A stretch of DNA of 20,752 nucleotides from Planctomycetaceae bacterium UBA2972 (lineage in GTDB: Bacteria > Planctomycetota > Planctomycetia > Pirellulales > Pirellulaceae), in contig DEAW01000194.1 in the NCBI GenBank assembly GCA_002348315.1, positions 1 to 20,752 of the forward strand. Reading direction: 5' to 3'. Every line of letters starts with the position of its first letter. Within the stretch, counting starts at the first letter, position 1. Position numbers and translations under genes: made by a program. The notes below the pieces were generated by a model. That model worked only from the letters and a program-made list of their open reading frames with translations. It did no database searches and was not told the DNA's origin. Positions 14,206 to 20,752 of the stretch are shown here, in pieces.

Positions 14206-16581
14206 TTAGCGAGTTTTCTGGTTCGCAATTTCAACATCTAGCAGACGTTTGCCTTCGCGAAGAACAAAATCAGGATCCATGAATGGTTCGTAACTAACGT
14301 CCTGCCAACGAACAAAACCGTTGGTGTCGATGACGAAAGTACCGTGTAGAGGCTGCTCTTCGAAATCGTCATAAGCTCGATATTGCTTGAAAACACTTAA
14401 TTCAGGGTCGTTCACGATCGTGAAGGGAAGTTCACCATCGAAATTCTTGATCGACTGCTTCAAACCATCTTTGTCATCAGAGCTTACGGCAATGACCTGA
14501 AAACCGGCTTCTTCAAATTCTTTCACCTTGGGGATGAACTTCTGGATCTGTTCTGTACAGGACAGGCAGCCAGCACCCAGATAGAAAATTACAACCGTAG
14601 GTTTACCGGAGAATTCCTTGGCACTTACAAATCGCTTGTTGCGATGGTCACGCAATGTAAATTGTTCGGCAGGTGAAGGACTCCAGCGGAATGGCCCCAG
14701 AGAATCAAGGTTCACTCGATCTCCGACGTCTTCCTGGATGACAAGTTCCTTCTTCCATTCTCCGTCACAGCCGAGATCTGCCGCCAGTGCCGTCATGCGT
14801 TCAAAGACTGGTGATTGCAGATCGAGTGATCCTGAGATGTTACGCAACGTCTCGAAAGCTTTGGTGGCCCGATCCTTTTCCTCAGCGGCGACTAGTAATT
14901 CGATCCAGTGACACAATGGCTGAACTTCATTTTGATGCGAGTTGATATGATCTTCGCCTGCTTTGATCGCTCCGTCTTTGTCGCCATTGGCGAGTTGCAG
15001 TTTCGCCAGCACCATCCGGTCAATCGATCCGCCCTTTTTCAACTGTTCTTCGGCTTCTTTGGTTTCCCCTTTCACCAGATGCTGATAACCCGTGATGGCA
15101 GCAATCGACTGTTCACATGCTCGCACTTTGGAATCCCAACTGCGTTTAGCATCATTTTTGGCTTTGTCGATCGCCTTCTTTTTATCTTCGTCTTTCTTTT
15201 TGTCGTCTTTCGCTTGTTCTTCCGTGGCCTTCTTTTCGGCAGCTTCAACCGCTTTGGTTCGCTCGGCCTGGTTATGCGTTAAGAGCTCGTTGAGCTTAAC
15301 CTTGAGTGCATTGGCTTGCTCGTTGTTCTCCAGCATCGCGTAAGAGAGCCCGACATATTTCCATTGTTTGATCTTTTCCGTCTCATTAGTGGTCTCTTCT
15401 AAGTATGGAGTCTGACTCAGGTCGATCATGTCCTGCCAGCGTTCATACATGTAGAGCGTGGTGAATAATCGGGCGCGACCATAATACGAGCTTCCACGTC
15501 GGGTCAGCGAATTGTAGCGAGGGTGCCGGGGGTTTTCTGTCATGTTTTTGGACAAATTGATTGCATCTTCGACTCGACCAATGTGTAGTAGGTTGCGAAT
15601 ACACCATTCATTGTTATGAGCGTAATTGTGAATTTGGTCAGGAAGCAGACGATCACGCATCATGTGTGCATGGTCTGTGCGTGCCGAGGCTTCCTGTTGC
15701 CAGACTGCATCATCATATCGTTTGAGTCGTGAAAAGATGTGGCCTGGCATGTGCCACATATGAGCGATGCCTGGTGTTGTCTGGCCGCAGATGCTGGCGG
15801 AACTAACTGCTGTCGCAGCATCCTTGTAGTCCCAGAGGTGGATTCGGTAATGATGCGAAGGATGCTTTGGATTCAATGCAAAGACTTGTTGCAGAATGGA
15901 ATCGATAGCGACATAGCTTGTGATCGGGATGTCGCTATATCGGTTACTCCACAACTGCAGAGCCAGAAACGCTTTGGCTTCGGCATTTTTAGGATACCTG
16001 ATACAGATGTCCTCCAATGCCTTGGTGTATTTCTCCGCTCGTTCTTTTTTCTTCGCCGGGTCGGCCTTTTGGTAGGCAGACATGGCATCGATAAACCGTC
16101 GTTCGACGTCACTCACACCCTCTTTGCGTTTCTCAGCTTCTTCCATGAAAACTTTCGAACGCTTCGTATTGTTTAAGTTTGCCATTGCCATTCCCCAGTA
16201 GGCCATAGCGCAGTCCGGATCGAGTTTGTTTACCTGACGGAATGCTCGTTCCGCTTCGAGGTACCAGAATCCATGAATCGCTGAGACTCCCTGATTGAAA
16301 AACTTCTGAGCTTCTTCGCTCTTCGTAGTGATGGGAAAATCGACATTGGCCATTCCGGGAATGAGATAGGCCCGCTGTCGCGGTCCCTCGTTGAAAGCTT
16401 CACCGTGATACGAATGACCTGACAGCGGCCCAGCCGTATTCTCTTCATTTTCGTCTGTCGCCGTGGCACCTTCCTGAGTCGGTTTGGCTTCCGGCTGTGC
16501 ATCCGGCTTTTCGTCCTGAGCCAGAGCAGGGAGAACGAGCAGTAAAAACAAAGCGAGTGATTTCAGAAGGATCGACTTCAT
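14206..16581 (-). CDS. Secreted TPR protein with C-terminal AhpC/TSA-type redoxin domain
   Basis: This protein has 791 residues when started at the ATG at 16581. Residues 1-21 are a clean signal peptide (KSILLKSLALFLLLVLPALA), followed by a low-complexity Glu/Ala/Pro/Thr stretch. Tetratricopeptide-like helices fill roughly 75-560 (for example AERAFRQVNKLDPDCAMAYWGMAMANL). They are interrupted at about 430-490 by a highly charged Lys/Glu/Asp/Ala helix. From about 630 to 780 there is a thioredoxin-fold peroxiredoxin-like domain with VVIFYLGAGCLSC, Cys672 and Cys675. The protein probably acts outside the inner membrane, with the TPR region binding a partner and the redoxin reducing or oxidising thiols or peroxides. 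The Cys-x-x-Cys pair is more thioredoxin-like than a classical AhpC site. Similar architectures recur in planctomycete genomes, mostly uncharacterised. Starting 16 codons earlier at 16629 would bury the signal peptide. Confidence 0.85.
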   Translation of the reverse strand: MKSILLKSLALFLLLVLPALAQDEKPDAQPEAKPTQEGATATDENEENTAGPLSGHSYHGEAFNEGPRQRAYLIPGMANVDFPITTKSEEAQKFFNQGVSAIHGFWYLEAERAFRQVNKLDPDCAMAYWGMAMANLNNTKRSKVFMEEAEKRKEGVSDVERRFIDAMSAYQKADPAKKKERAEKYTKALEDICIRYPKNAEAKAFLALQLWSNRYSDIPITSYVAIDSILQQVFALNPKHPSHHYRIHLWDYKDAATAVSSASICGQTTPGIAHMWHMPGHIFSRLKRYDDAVWQQEASARTDHAHMMRDRLLPDQIHNYAHNNEWCIRNLLHIGRVEDAINLSKNMTENPRHPRYNSLTRRGSSYYGRARLFTTLYMYERWQDMIDLSQTPYLEETTNETEKIKQWKYVGLSYAMLENNEQANALKVKLNELLTHNQAERTKAVEAAEKKATEEQAKDDKKKDEDKKKAIDKAKNDAKRSWDSKVRACEQSIAAITGYQHLVKGETKEAEEQLKKGGSIDRMVLAKLQLANGDKDGAIKAGEDHINSHQNEVQPLCHWIELLVAAEEKDRATKAFETLRNISGSLDLQSPVFERMTALAADLGCDGEWKKELVIQEDVGDRVNLDSLGPFRWSPSPAEQFTLRDHRNKRFVSAKEFSGKPTVVIFYLGAGCLSCTEQIQKFIPKVKEFEEAGFQVIAVSSDDKDGLKQSIKNFDGELPFTIVNDPELSVFKQYRAYDDFEEQPLHGTFVIDTNGFVRWQDVSYEPFMDPDFVLREGKRLLDVEIANQKTR

Positions 16582-16594
16582 GGTGGGTAGTCCT
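16579..16594 (-). promoter_or_regulatory. Ribosome site choosing the 16581 start of the TPR-redoxin gene
   Basis: On the minus strand AGGA (16591-16594) precedes the ATG at 16581 by nine bases, and this ATG opens directly into a signal peptide. The upstream in-frame ATG at 16629 has no such site and would add 16 residues before the signal sequence. Confidence 0.7.
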
Positions 16595-16705
16595 GAGGGA
16601 ATTGTAAAGTTCACCTGTTTAATAAACATTTAACGTAATCGGATTAGTAAAAGTTCGCCACACAGACGCATGAAATTACTGAATTATCAGCAAACTTTTT
16701 AGCAT

Positions 16706-16945
16706 CTAATCAATGTTAACGGTGACAACTTCTCCGTCAATTTCGATTTCGTCGTCGTGATAGAGTTTGCGTTTGCGAGCCGTGCATAATTCCCCGTTTA
16801 CTTTCACGAGGCCGCCCTGGATTAGCACTTTGGCATGGCCTCCGCTCTCTGCAAACTGCAGCAGTTTTAAAAAATGATCCAGCCGGACATGTTGCTGACC
16901 ATCTTCCGGGGCTGACGATGGATCAGAGTTAGAGTCTGTTGACAT
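16706..16945 (-). CDS. Small S4-domain RNA-binding protein (YbcJ-like)
   Basis: This 79-residue cytoplasmic protein consists almost entirely of an S4 fold. After a polar N-terminal tail of about 18 residues, VRLDHFLKLLQFAESGGHAK (20-39) and VLIQGGLVKVNGELCTARKR (40-59) are the paired helix-turn and loop that bind structured RNA in this family. LYHDDEIEIDGEVVTV completes the beta strand part. It resembles the short E. coli protein YbcJ, which suggests an RNA-associated role, but its target is not known. It lies 41 bases downstream of the endonuclease-family gene and could be on the same transcript. No Shine-Dalgarno site is visible, and the upstream bases are pyrimidine-rich. The C-terminus ends with the domain, so the protein is complete. 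Confidence 0.85.
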   Translation of the reverse strand: MSTDSNSDPSSAPEDGQQHVRLDHFLKLLQFAESGGHAKVLIQGGLVKVNGELCTARKRKLYHDDEIEIDGEVVTVNID

Positions 16946-16986
16946 AAGGGAAGGATTTGCTGTTGGGAGTGCTGGTAATCCAGGAA

Positions 16987-17997
16987 CTATTTAACTTTAA
17001 AGGTGGCAATCACAGGGTAGTGATCGCTGATGTCTCGTTCGCTTTGTTCGATGTCGTAGTACCTGTTGTAATGATCTTCATCCTGCTTACCTCGCAGGAC
17101 TAAATCTTTACGTCGCTCAATCGACTGGAACGAAAGATCCGATTTATGACTGGAGTCTTTGAGCAATTCCGGGCTGACAAGAATGTGGTCAAATTGAGGA
17201 CCACCCATGTGCGTTGAGCGTTGATCCGGCTTGAGTTGTAAATGCAGATCGATGAGTTCACCAGACTGACCTTTTTTCAGTTTGCCACACAGCACAGCCA
17301 GATCCTGTTCGAGTGTATAGTCATGGCATTGGCAGAGTGTATTAATGTCGCCTAACACAATGACGTTTTCCTTTTTCTCAACCATGGGCTTGACCCAGTA
17401 GTTAATCAGCCGGCATTGTCGCAGCCGTGGTTGCTCACCCCGCGTACCCGCTCTTAAATGAACATTACACAAGGTCAGCTTATGCGTCTCACCACCATGA
17501 CTCCACTCAAACGTAGCAAATAGGTGTTTCGACAAGTTGTAGTAGTTCTTACTTTCATACATCTCGTCCGATTGTTGTTTTCTCTCTATGTGGGTTAATC
17601 CTGACTTATAAAGAATCGCAACGTCCTGTTCGGTGTAGGTATCGCGACCCTGAATGAAGGCAACCTGATATTGCTGATCGTGAGTGGAGCGAAGTTCGTC
17701 GGCCAGATCCTGAACAACTTTTTCATTTTCAATCTCCTGCAACGCCATGACGGTGGGATCGATCGCCGCGATGACTTTAGCTGCTTCGGTAACTCGCCAC
17801 TGCCAGTCTGCTTCCGACGGCGCGGACAGTTTTTTGGCTAAATCAGTTTTATTGTCTGATTGATCATGGTCATAAAACCACTCGATATTCCAGGTACCAA
17901 TGACAATGTTTTCCGGAGCCGGATCCGCAGCAATACACAACCCGTTGAGGTAAAGAAGTAGTATCGAGCAGGTGACGAGTAAGCGTGGTCTCTTCAT
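16987..17997 (-). CDS. Secreted endonuclease/exonuclease/phosphatase family protein
   Basis: This 336-residue protein has an N-terminal signal peptide (about 1-24, ending CIAA-DP) and a single EEP (DNase I-like) domain. This metal-dependent phosphodiesterase fold cleaves nucleic acids, phospholipids or inositol phosphates. Recognisable motifs in order are GTWNIEW (34-40), ALQEIE with the metal-binding Glu (85-90), NVHLRAG (178-184), GDINT (216-220), FDHILVS (269-275) and SDHYPV with the catalytic-type His326 (324-329). All catalytic positions appear intact. Secretion argues for extracellular or periplasmic nuclease or phosphodiesterase activity, perhaps nutrient scavenging. It is divergent from the WecE-like gene across about 135 bases. 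The start is the ATG that begins the signal peptide. A lipoprotein reading of Cys21 was considered, but the lipobox is poor. Confidence 0.86.
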   Translation of the reverse strand: MKRPRLLVTCSILLLYLNGLCIAADPAPENIVIGTWNIEWFYDHDQSDNKTDLAKKLSAPSEADWQWRVTEAAKVIAAIDPTVMALQEIENEKVVQDLADELRSTHDQQYQVAFIQGRDTYTEQDVAILYKSGLTHIERKQQSDEMYESKNYYNLSKHLFATFEWSHGGETHKLTLCNVHLRAGTRGEQPRLRQCRLINYWVKPMVEKKENVIVLGDINTLCQCHDYTLEQDLAVLCGKLKKGQSGELIDLHLQLKPDQRSTHMGGPQFDHILVSPELLKDSSHKSDLSFQSIERRKDLVLRGKQDEDHYNRYYDIEQSERDISDHYPVIATFKVK

Positions 17998-18134
17998 GGT
18001 CTGGTTAATTCGTGGTTCGAGTTTGCATCATAACGGAATATGATTAAAGTCTTGAAGCAGGTAAGCTTATTGTATCGGACTGTTGAAAGAGTTCCACCGT
18101 TATTAGATCAATGGCAATCATCAGATAAGTGCCC

Positions 18135-19274
18135 ATGTCGTATACCGTTCCCTTTAATCGACCTTATCTCACCGGGCACGAACTGGAGTATGTGTCTCAG
18201 GCGATTCAAAACGGAGATTTGTCGGGAGACGGTCCTTTTTCCCGGCGATGTTGTCAATTGCTGGAAGAGCGGTTTGATGTTGGAAAAGTCCTGCTGACGC
18301 CGTCCTGTACCGCAGCGCTTGAAATCGCGATGTTACTCTTAGATCTGAAGCCGGGCGAGGAAGTAATCCTCCCTTCCTTTACATTTGTTTCCTCTGCCAA
18401 TGCCGTAGTTTTAGCAGGAGGTAAGCCCGTCTTTGTCGACGTGGATCCTACGACTTTGAATCTGGATCCAGCTCTGGTTGCTCAGGCCATCACCGATAAA
18501 ACACGAGCAATCATGCCCGTCCACTATGCCGGAGTGGGATGCGATATGCATGCATTGGTGGCGCTTGCCGAGTCACATCAACTCACAGTAGTCGAAGACG
18601 CAGCCCAGGCATTGAACGCATTTTTTGACGAGCGTGCACTGGGGACGATCGGGCACCTGGGAGCATATAGTTTTCATCAAACGAAAAACTTTAGTTGTGG
18701 TGAAGGCGGAGCGCTTTGTATTAATGACGAGCGCTTAATCGAGCGTGCGGAGATTATTCGTGAAAAGGGAACTAATCGAAGCCAGTTCCTCAAAGGACAT
18801 GTTGATAAATACACCTGGGTGGATCGCGGTTCGTCTTATTTACCCAGTGAATTGGTTGCCGCCTTTCTCTATGGTCAACTTGGCTCGGTCGATGTCATTA
18901 CTGAAATGCGACAAAGATGTTACCAGACCTACCTTCAGGAGCTAAAACCGTTAGAAGAAAAAGGTTTATTGCAGTTGCCGGTTGTGCCTGAGCGGTGTCG
19001 GAGCAATTATCATTTGTTTCACATATTGCTACCTACTCAAACTGAACGTGATGCTTTGCTGAAGCATCTTAATAGTCAGGGCATCCATGCGGTCTTCCAT
19101 TACATTCCCTTACACAGCTCACCTGCTGGCAGGCGTCTAAGTGGCTCGGAAGTAGAGCTTCCCGTAACCGATTCCATCAGTAGCCGCCTGCTTCGCTTGC
19201 CGATTTATCCGGACCTGGAACCCGAATTGCAACAGCAGGTTATCTCCGAAATCGTCTCGTTGCTGAACGTATAA
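18135..19274 (+). CDS. wecE: WecE/RffA-like TDP-4-keto-6-deoxysugar aminotransferase (DegT/DnrJ/EryC1/StrS family)
   Basis: This 379-residue PLP enzyme should convert a nucleotide-linked 4-keto-6-deoxyhexose to the 4-amino sugar, as E. coli WecE does for enterobacterial common antigen. The similarity to WecE as I know it is strong: KVLLTPSCTAALE, PGEEVILPSFTFVSSANA, VHYAGVGCDM, VVEDAAQ with the PLP-ring Asp, HQTKN with the Schiff-base lysine Lys184, and GTNRSQF...VDKYTW...GSSYLPS. The C-terminal AVFHYIPLHSSPAG is also family-typical. An in-frame GTG lies two codons earlier (18129), but the ATG matches the WecE N-terminus better. Neither has a clear Shine-Dalgarno site. It begins a plus-strand surface-glycan cluster with the ATP-grasp and glycosyltransferase genes, separated from the next gene by 154 bases. 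The symbol denotes the closest family match, not proven sugar specificity. Confidence 0.9.
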   Translation: MSYTVPFNRPYLTGHELEYVSQAIQNGDLSGDGPFSRRCCQLLEERFDVGKVLLTPSCTAALEIAMLLLDLKPGEEVILPSFTFVSSANAVVLAGGKPVFVDVDPTTLNLDPALVAQAITDKTRAIMPVHYAGVGCDMHALVALAESHQLTVVEDAAQALNAFFDERALGTIGHLGAYSFHQTKNFSCGEGGALCINDERLIERAEIIREKGTNRSQFLKGHVDKYTWVDRGSSYLPSELVAAFLYGQLGSVDVITEMRQRCYQTYLQELKPLEEKGLLQLPVVPERCRSNYHLFHILLPTQTERDALLKHLNSQGIHAVFHYIPLHSSPAGRRLSGSEVELPVTDSISSRLLRLPIYPDLEPELQQQVISEIVSLLNV

Positions 19275-19376
19275 TCGGCTTAATCGGTAGAGGTGTAACA
19301 AGATTGCATCGTGCTATCGGTTATCTTCCTTCCCACTGATTATCGAACGTACTCACCGAGTATGCCGTATTAGGAT

Positions 19377-19402
19377 AAACAGACAAGGCTCTGTTTGCTC
19401 CT
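19377..19402 (+). terminator. Candidate hairpin between the aminotransferase and ATP-grasp genes
   Basis: AAACAGA (19377-19383) and TCTGTTT (19390-19396) form a perfect seven-base stem around CAAGGC, followed by GCTCCTTTTATTT. The stem is AT-rich and the T run broken, so termination would be partial. It could also be a leader structure for the ATP-grasp gene that starts 33 bases later. The rest of the 154-base gap shows no clear promoter. Confidence 0.35.
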
Positions 19403-19428
19403 TTTATTTAAGTGTTTCTGCGCAATTC

Positions 19429-20478
19429 ATGACGGATCAAAAGACAGTTCTGGTTACCGCTTCAGGTTCCTCGATTGGACTGGAAGTGCTGCGCTCGCTC
19501 CACCTGGCAGAGCTGCCGATTCGAGTCATTGGTACGGAAGTATCCTGGTGGGGAAAACAAATCGCGGAAGCTTACTGTGATCACGTGGAAATCATTGCCC
19601 GTGGCGATTCGCCCGACTATCTGAATGCCTTGAAGGCTATCATCGAAGAGCAGGCAGTTGATTTGGTGTTTGTAAATACCGAGCCGGAATTGGAGTCGAT
19701 TGCTGCTGACAGAGATCAGTTTGAAGTGGAACTGTCATGCCCGGGACAATTCGGATTAGAGGCATGTCTGAGTAAACAGGTTTTACATAATCGATTAGCC
19801 GGAAACGACCTGACAGCTGGTACGGCTGTCGTCGACAGACGAGAAGATTTGGAACACGCTTTAGGGACACTTGGAAGTCCAATTTGGCTGCGATGTGCGG
19901 AAGGCCCGCGTGGCCGGGGTAGTATCATCGTCGACCATGTGGAGGATGGTGTTTTCTGGATGGACTACTGGCGTCGACGTGATGCCGCCGAAGATGTTTG
20001 GCTGGCACATGAATATTTACCCGGTAGAAATCTAAACTGGACATCGATTTGGAAACAGGGCGAATTAATTGCCGCAGCATGTGGCGAGCGACTTAAATAC
20101 TTCCTCTCTCAGGTTGCCGTTAGCGGCGTCACAGGAAATGTGTCTCATTGCCAGCTTGTCGATAGCACTGCCGTTACACCGATTGCCAGCCAGGCAGTGC
20201 GTCTGGCCGACCCACAGCCACACGGTATCTATGCTGTTGATTTACGTGAAGACGCGCAGGGCATACCGAAGGTCACAGAAATCAATGCCCGGCAGGCATT
20301 TAGACCTCTGTTGTATACCCACGGAGGAATCAACTTTTCGAAAATCTTTGTTGAGGCGATGTTGTTTGAACACGAACTCACTCAGCGACAATGGGATGTA
20401 AATGTTGGGTTGGAAATGGTGCGGGGGATGGACTTCGAACCACTGTTTCGGAAGGCCGAATCAGGAGCACAATCATAA
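19429..20478 (+). CDS. ATP-grasp superfamily carboxylate-amine ligase
   Basis: This 349-residue cytoplasmic protein resembles the carbamoyl-phosphate-synthase-like and PylC-like ATP-grasp enzymes. They activate a carboxylate as acyl phosphate and join it to an amine or thiol. Residues 6-105 form a Rossmann-like pre-ATP-grasp domain (KTVLVTASGSSIGLEVLRSL). The central region carries a nucleotide-binding loop, RCAEGPRGRGS, at about 155-165, and VWLAHEYLPG matches the strand that contacts adenine. VTEINARQAFRP at 282-293 provides the metal ligands Glu284 and Asn286 plus Arg288. Placement between a sugar aminotransferase and a glycosyltransferase suggests it could acylate the amino sugar or build a peptide-like substituent, but this is context only. 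No signal peptide and no Shine-Dalgarno site are seen. The stop overlaps the next start as TAATG. Confidence 0.8.
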   Translation: MTDQKTVLVTASGSSIGLEVLRSLHLAELPIRVIGTEVSWWGKQIAEAYCDHVEIIARGDSPDYLNALKAIIEEQAVDLVFVNTEPELESIAADRDQFEVELSCPGQFGLEACLSKQVLHNRLAGNDLTAGTAVVDRREDLEHALGTLGSPIWLRCAEGPRGRGSIIVDHVEDGVFWMDYWRRRDAAEDVWLAHEYLPGRNLNWTSIWKQGELIAAACGERLKYFLSQVAVSGVTGNVSHCQLVDSTAVTPIASQAVRLADPQPHGIYAVDLREDAQGIPKVTEINARQAFRPLLYTHGGINFSKIFVEAMLFEHELTQRQWDVNVGLEMVRGMDFEPLFRKAESGAQS

Positions 20479-20752
20479 TGTCAGTACCTTATCTTTCGAT
20501 TGTGGTCCCCTGTTATCGCAGCAGTGGCTGGCTGGCGGATTTGGCCGCTCAAGTGAAGTCGGTTGCTAACGCTCAGCAATGGAGCTATGAATTAATCCTT
20601 GTGAATGATTGTTCTCCGGATCAAACCTGGGAGGCGATTGAATCCATTGCGGCCACAGATTCCTGCGTGCGAGGTATCAATCTGGCCTTTAACACAGGGC
20701 AATTTCGAGCGACATTTTGTGGCTTACAACAGGCTCGTGGAGAGATCATCGT
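20478..20752 (+). CDS. Family 2 glycosyltransferase, N-terminal part (runs off window)
   Basis: The ATG at 20478 overlaps the stop of the ATP-grasp gene by one base (TAATG), which implies translational coupling. The 91 visible codons stay open to the window edge. They read as a GT-A fold glycosyltransferase of the GT2 family: LSIVVPCYRSSGWLADL opens the nucleotide-sugar-binding Rossmann unit, LILVNDCSPDQTWEAI carries the first acidic UDP-binding residue, and INLAFNTGQFRATFCGL matches the N.GQ..A...G segment. This pattern is close to the polyprenyl-phosphate glycosyltransferases (ArnC, GtrB and dolichol-phosphate-mannose synthase group). The donor could be the amino sugar made by the WecE-like enzyme upstream. 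The DxD motif, acceptor region and any membrane helices lie outside the window. Confidence 0.85.
   Translation, partial: MSVPYLSIVVPCYRSSGWLADLAAQVKSVANAQQWSYELILVNDCSPDQTWEAIESIAATDSCVRGINLAFNTGQFRATFCGLQQARGEII

Noticed and set aside
14908..15343. Plus-strand open frames with Phe/Leu-rich, membrane-like translations
   Set aside because: They are the antisense of the Lys/Glu-rich helix of the TPR-redoxin gene; AAG/GAA codons read backwards give Leu/Phe/Ser.
16582..16629. Longer N-terminus for the TPR-redoxin protein
   Set aside because: It would place 16 residues before a clean signal peptide, and the ATG at 16581 has an AGGA site nine bases upstream.
17935..17997. Lipoprotein signal on the endonuclease-family protein (Cys21)
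   Set aside because: The residues before the Cys (NGL) do not fit a lipobox; an ordinary signal peptidase I site after CIAA fits better.
18129..18134. GTG start for the WecE-like gene
   Set aside because: It adds only two residues; the ATG at 18135 gives an N-terminus closer to E. coli WecE.
18040..18297. 85-codon open frame overlapping the start of the WecE-like gene
   Set aside because: It overlaps the conserved WecE N-terminus in another frame and has no family resemblance.
1..20752. CRISPR array, insertion sequences or phage genes
   Set aside because: No regularly spaced repeats, transposase, integrase or structural phage proteins were seen on either strand.

Overview
The window looks like a chromosomal segment from a planctomycete, probably the Planctomycetaceae or a relative. 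This is inferred from gene content: a secreted protein with the Pirellula/Verrucomicrobium-type haem c domain joined to a PQQ-type sugar dehydrogenase, a secreted TPR-redoxin protein, bacterial microcompartment (BMC) domains outside the usual hosts, few clear Shine-Dalgarno sites, and mid-range GC. No phylogenetic test could be run.

Layout. Position 1-60 is the 3' part of a tRNA-Leu(CAA), followed by a perfect terminator hairpin and one AT-rich gene of unknown function (234-761). On the minus strand follow a periplasmic cytochrome c/sugar dehydrogenase fusion (847-2535) and a creatininase-family amidohydrolase (2637-3689). Divergent from these is an aspartate/aromatic aminotransferase (3874-5055). 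A two-gene RND efflux operon (adaptor 5298-6728, permease 6750-10046) runs up to a convergent junction.

The minus strand from 10058 to 14017 holds the most unusual content. A single 1105-residue polypeptide joins 2-oxoacid dehydrogenase E1-alpha, E1-beta, a lipoyl domain and a complete ketoacyl-ACP synthase III (FabH type), with no E2 acyltransferase core. Fifteen bases downstream is a tandem BMC shell protein, with a strong internal ribosome site that would also release its second domain as an ordinary 92-residue BMC-H subunit. The reading favoured here is a decarboxylating chain-priming enzyme in which an acyl-lipoyl arm may feed the ketosynthase directly, linked genetically to a shell protein. 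Enzyme-to-ketosynthase transfer and encapsulation are both inference.

Further along the minus strand are a secreted TPR-redoxin protein (14206-16581), a small S4 RNA-binding protein (16706-16945) and a secreted endonuclease/exonuclease/phosphatase-family protein (16987-17997). From 18135 to the right edge the plus strand carries a surface-glycan cluster: a WecE-like sugar aminotransferase, an ATP-grasp ligase, and a family 2 glycosyltransferase that overlaps the ligase stop by one base and runs off the window.

No CRISPR array, insertion sequence, phage gene or replication origin was seen. No intergenic gap exceeds 300 bases.
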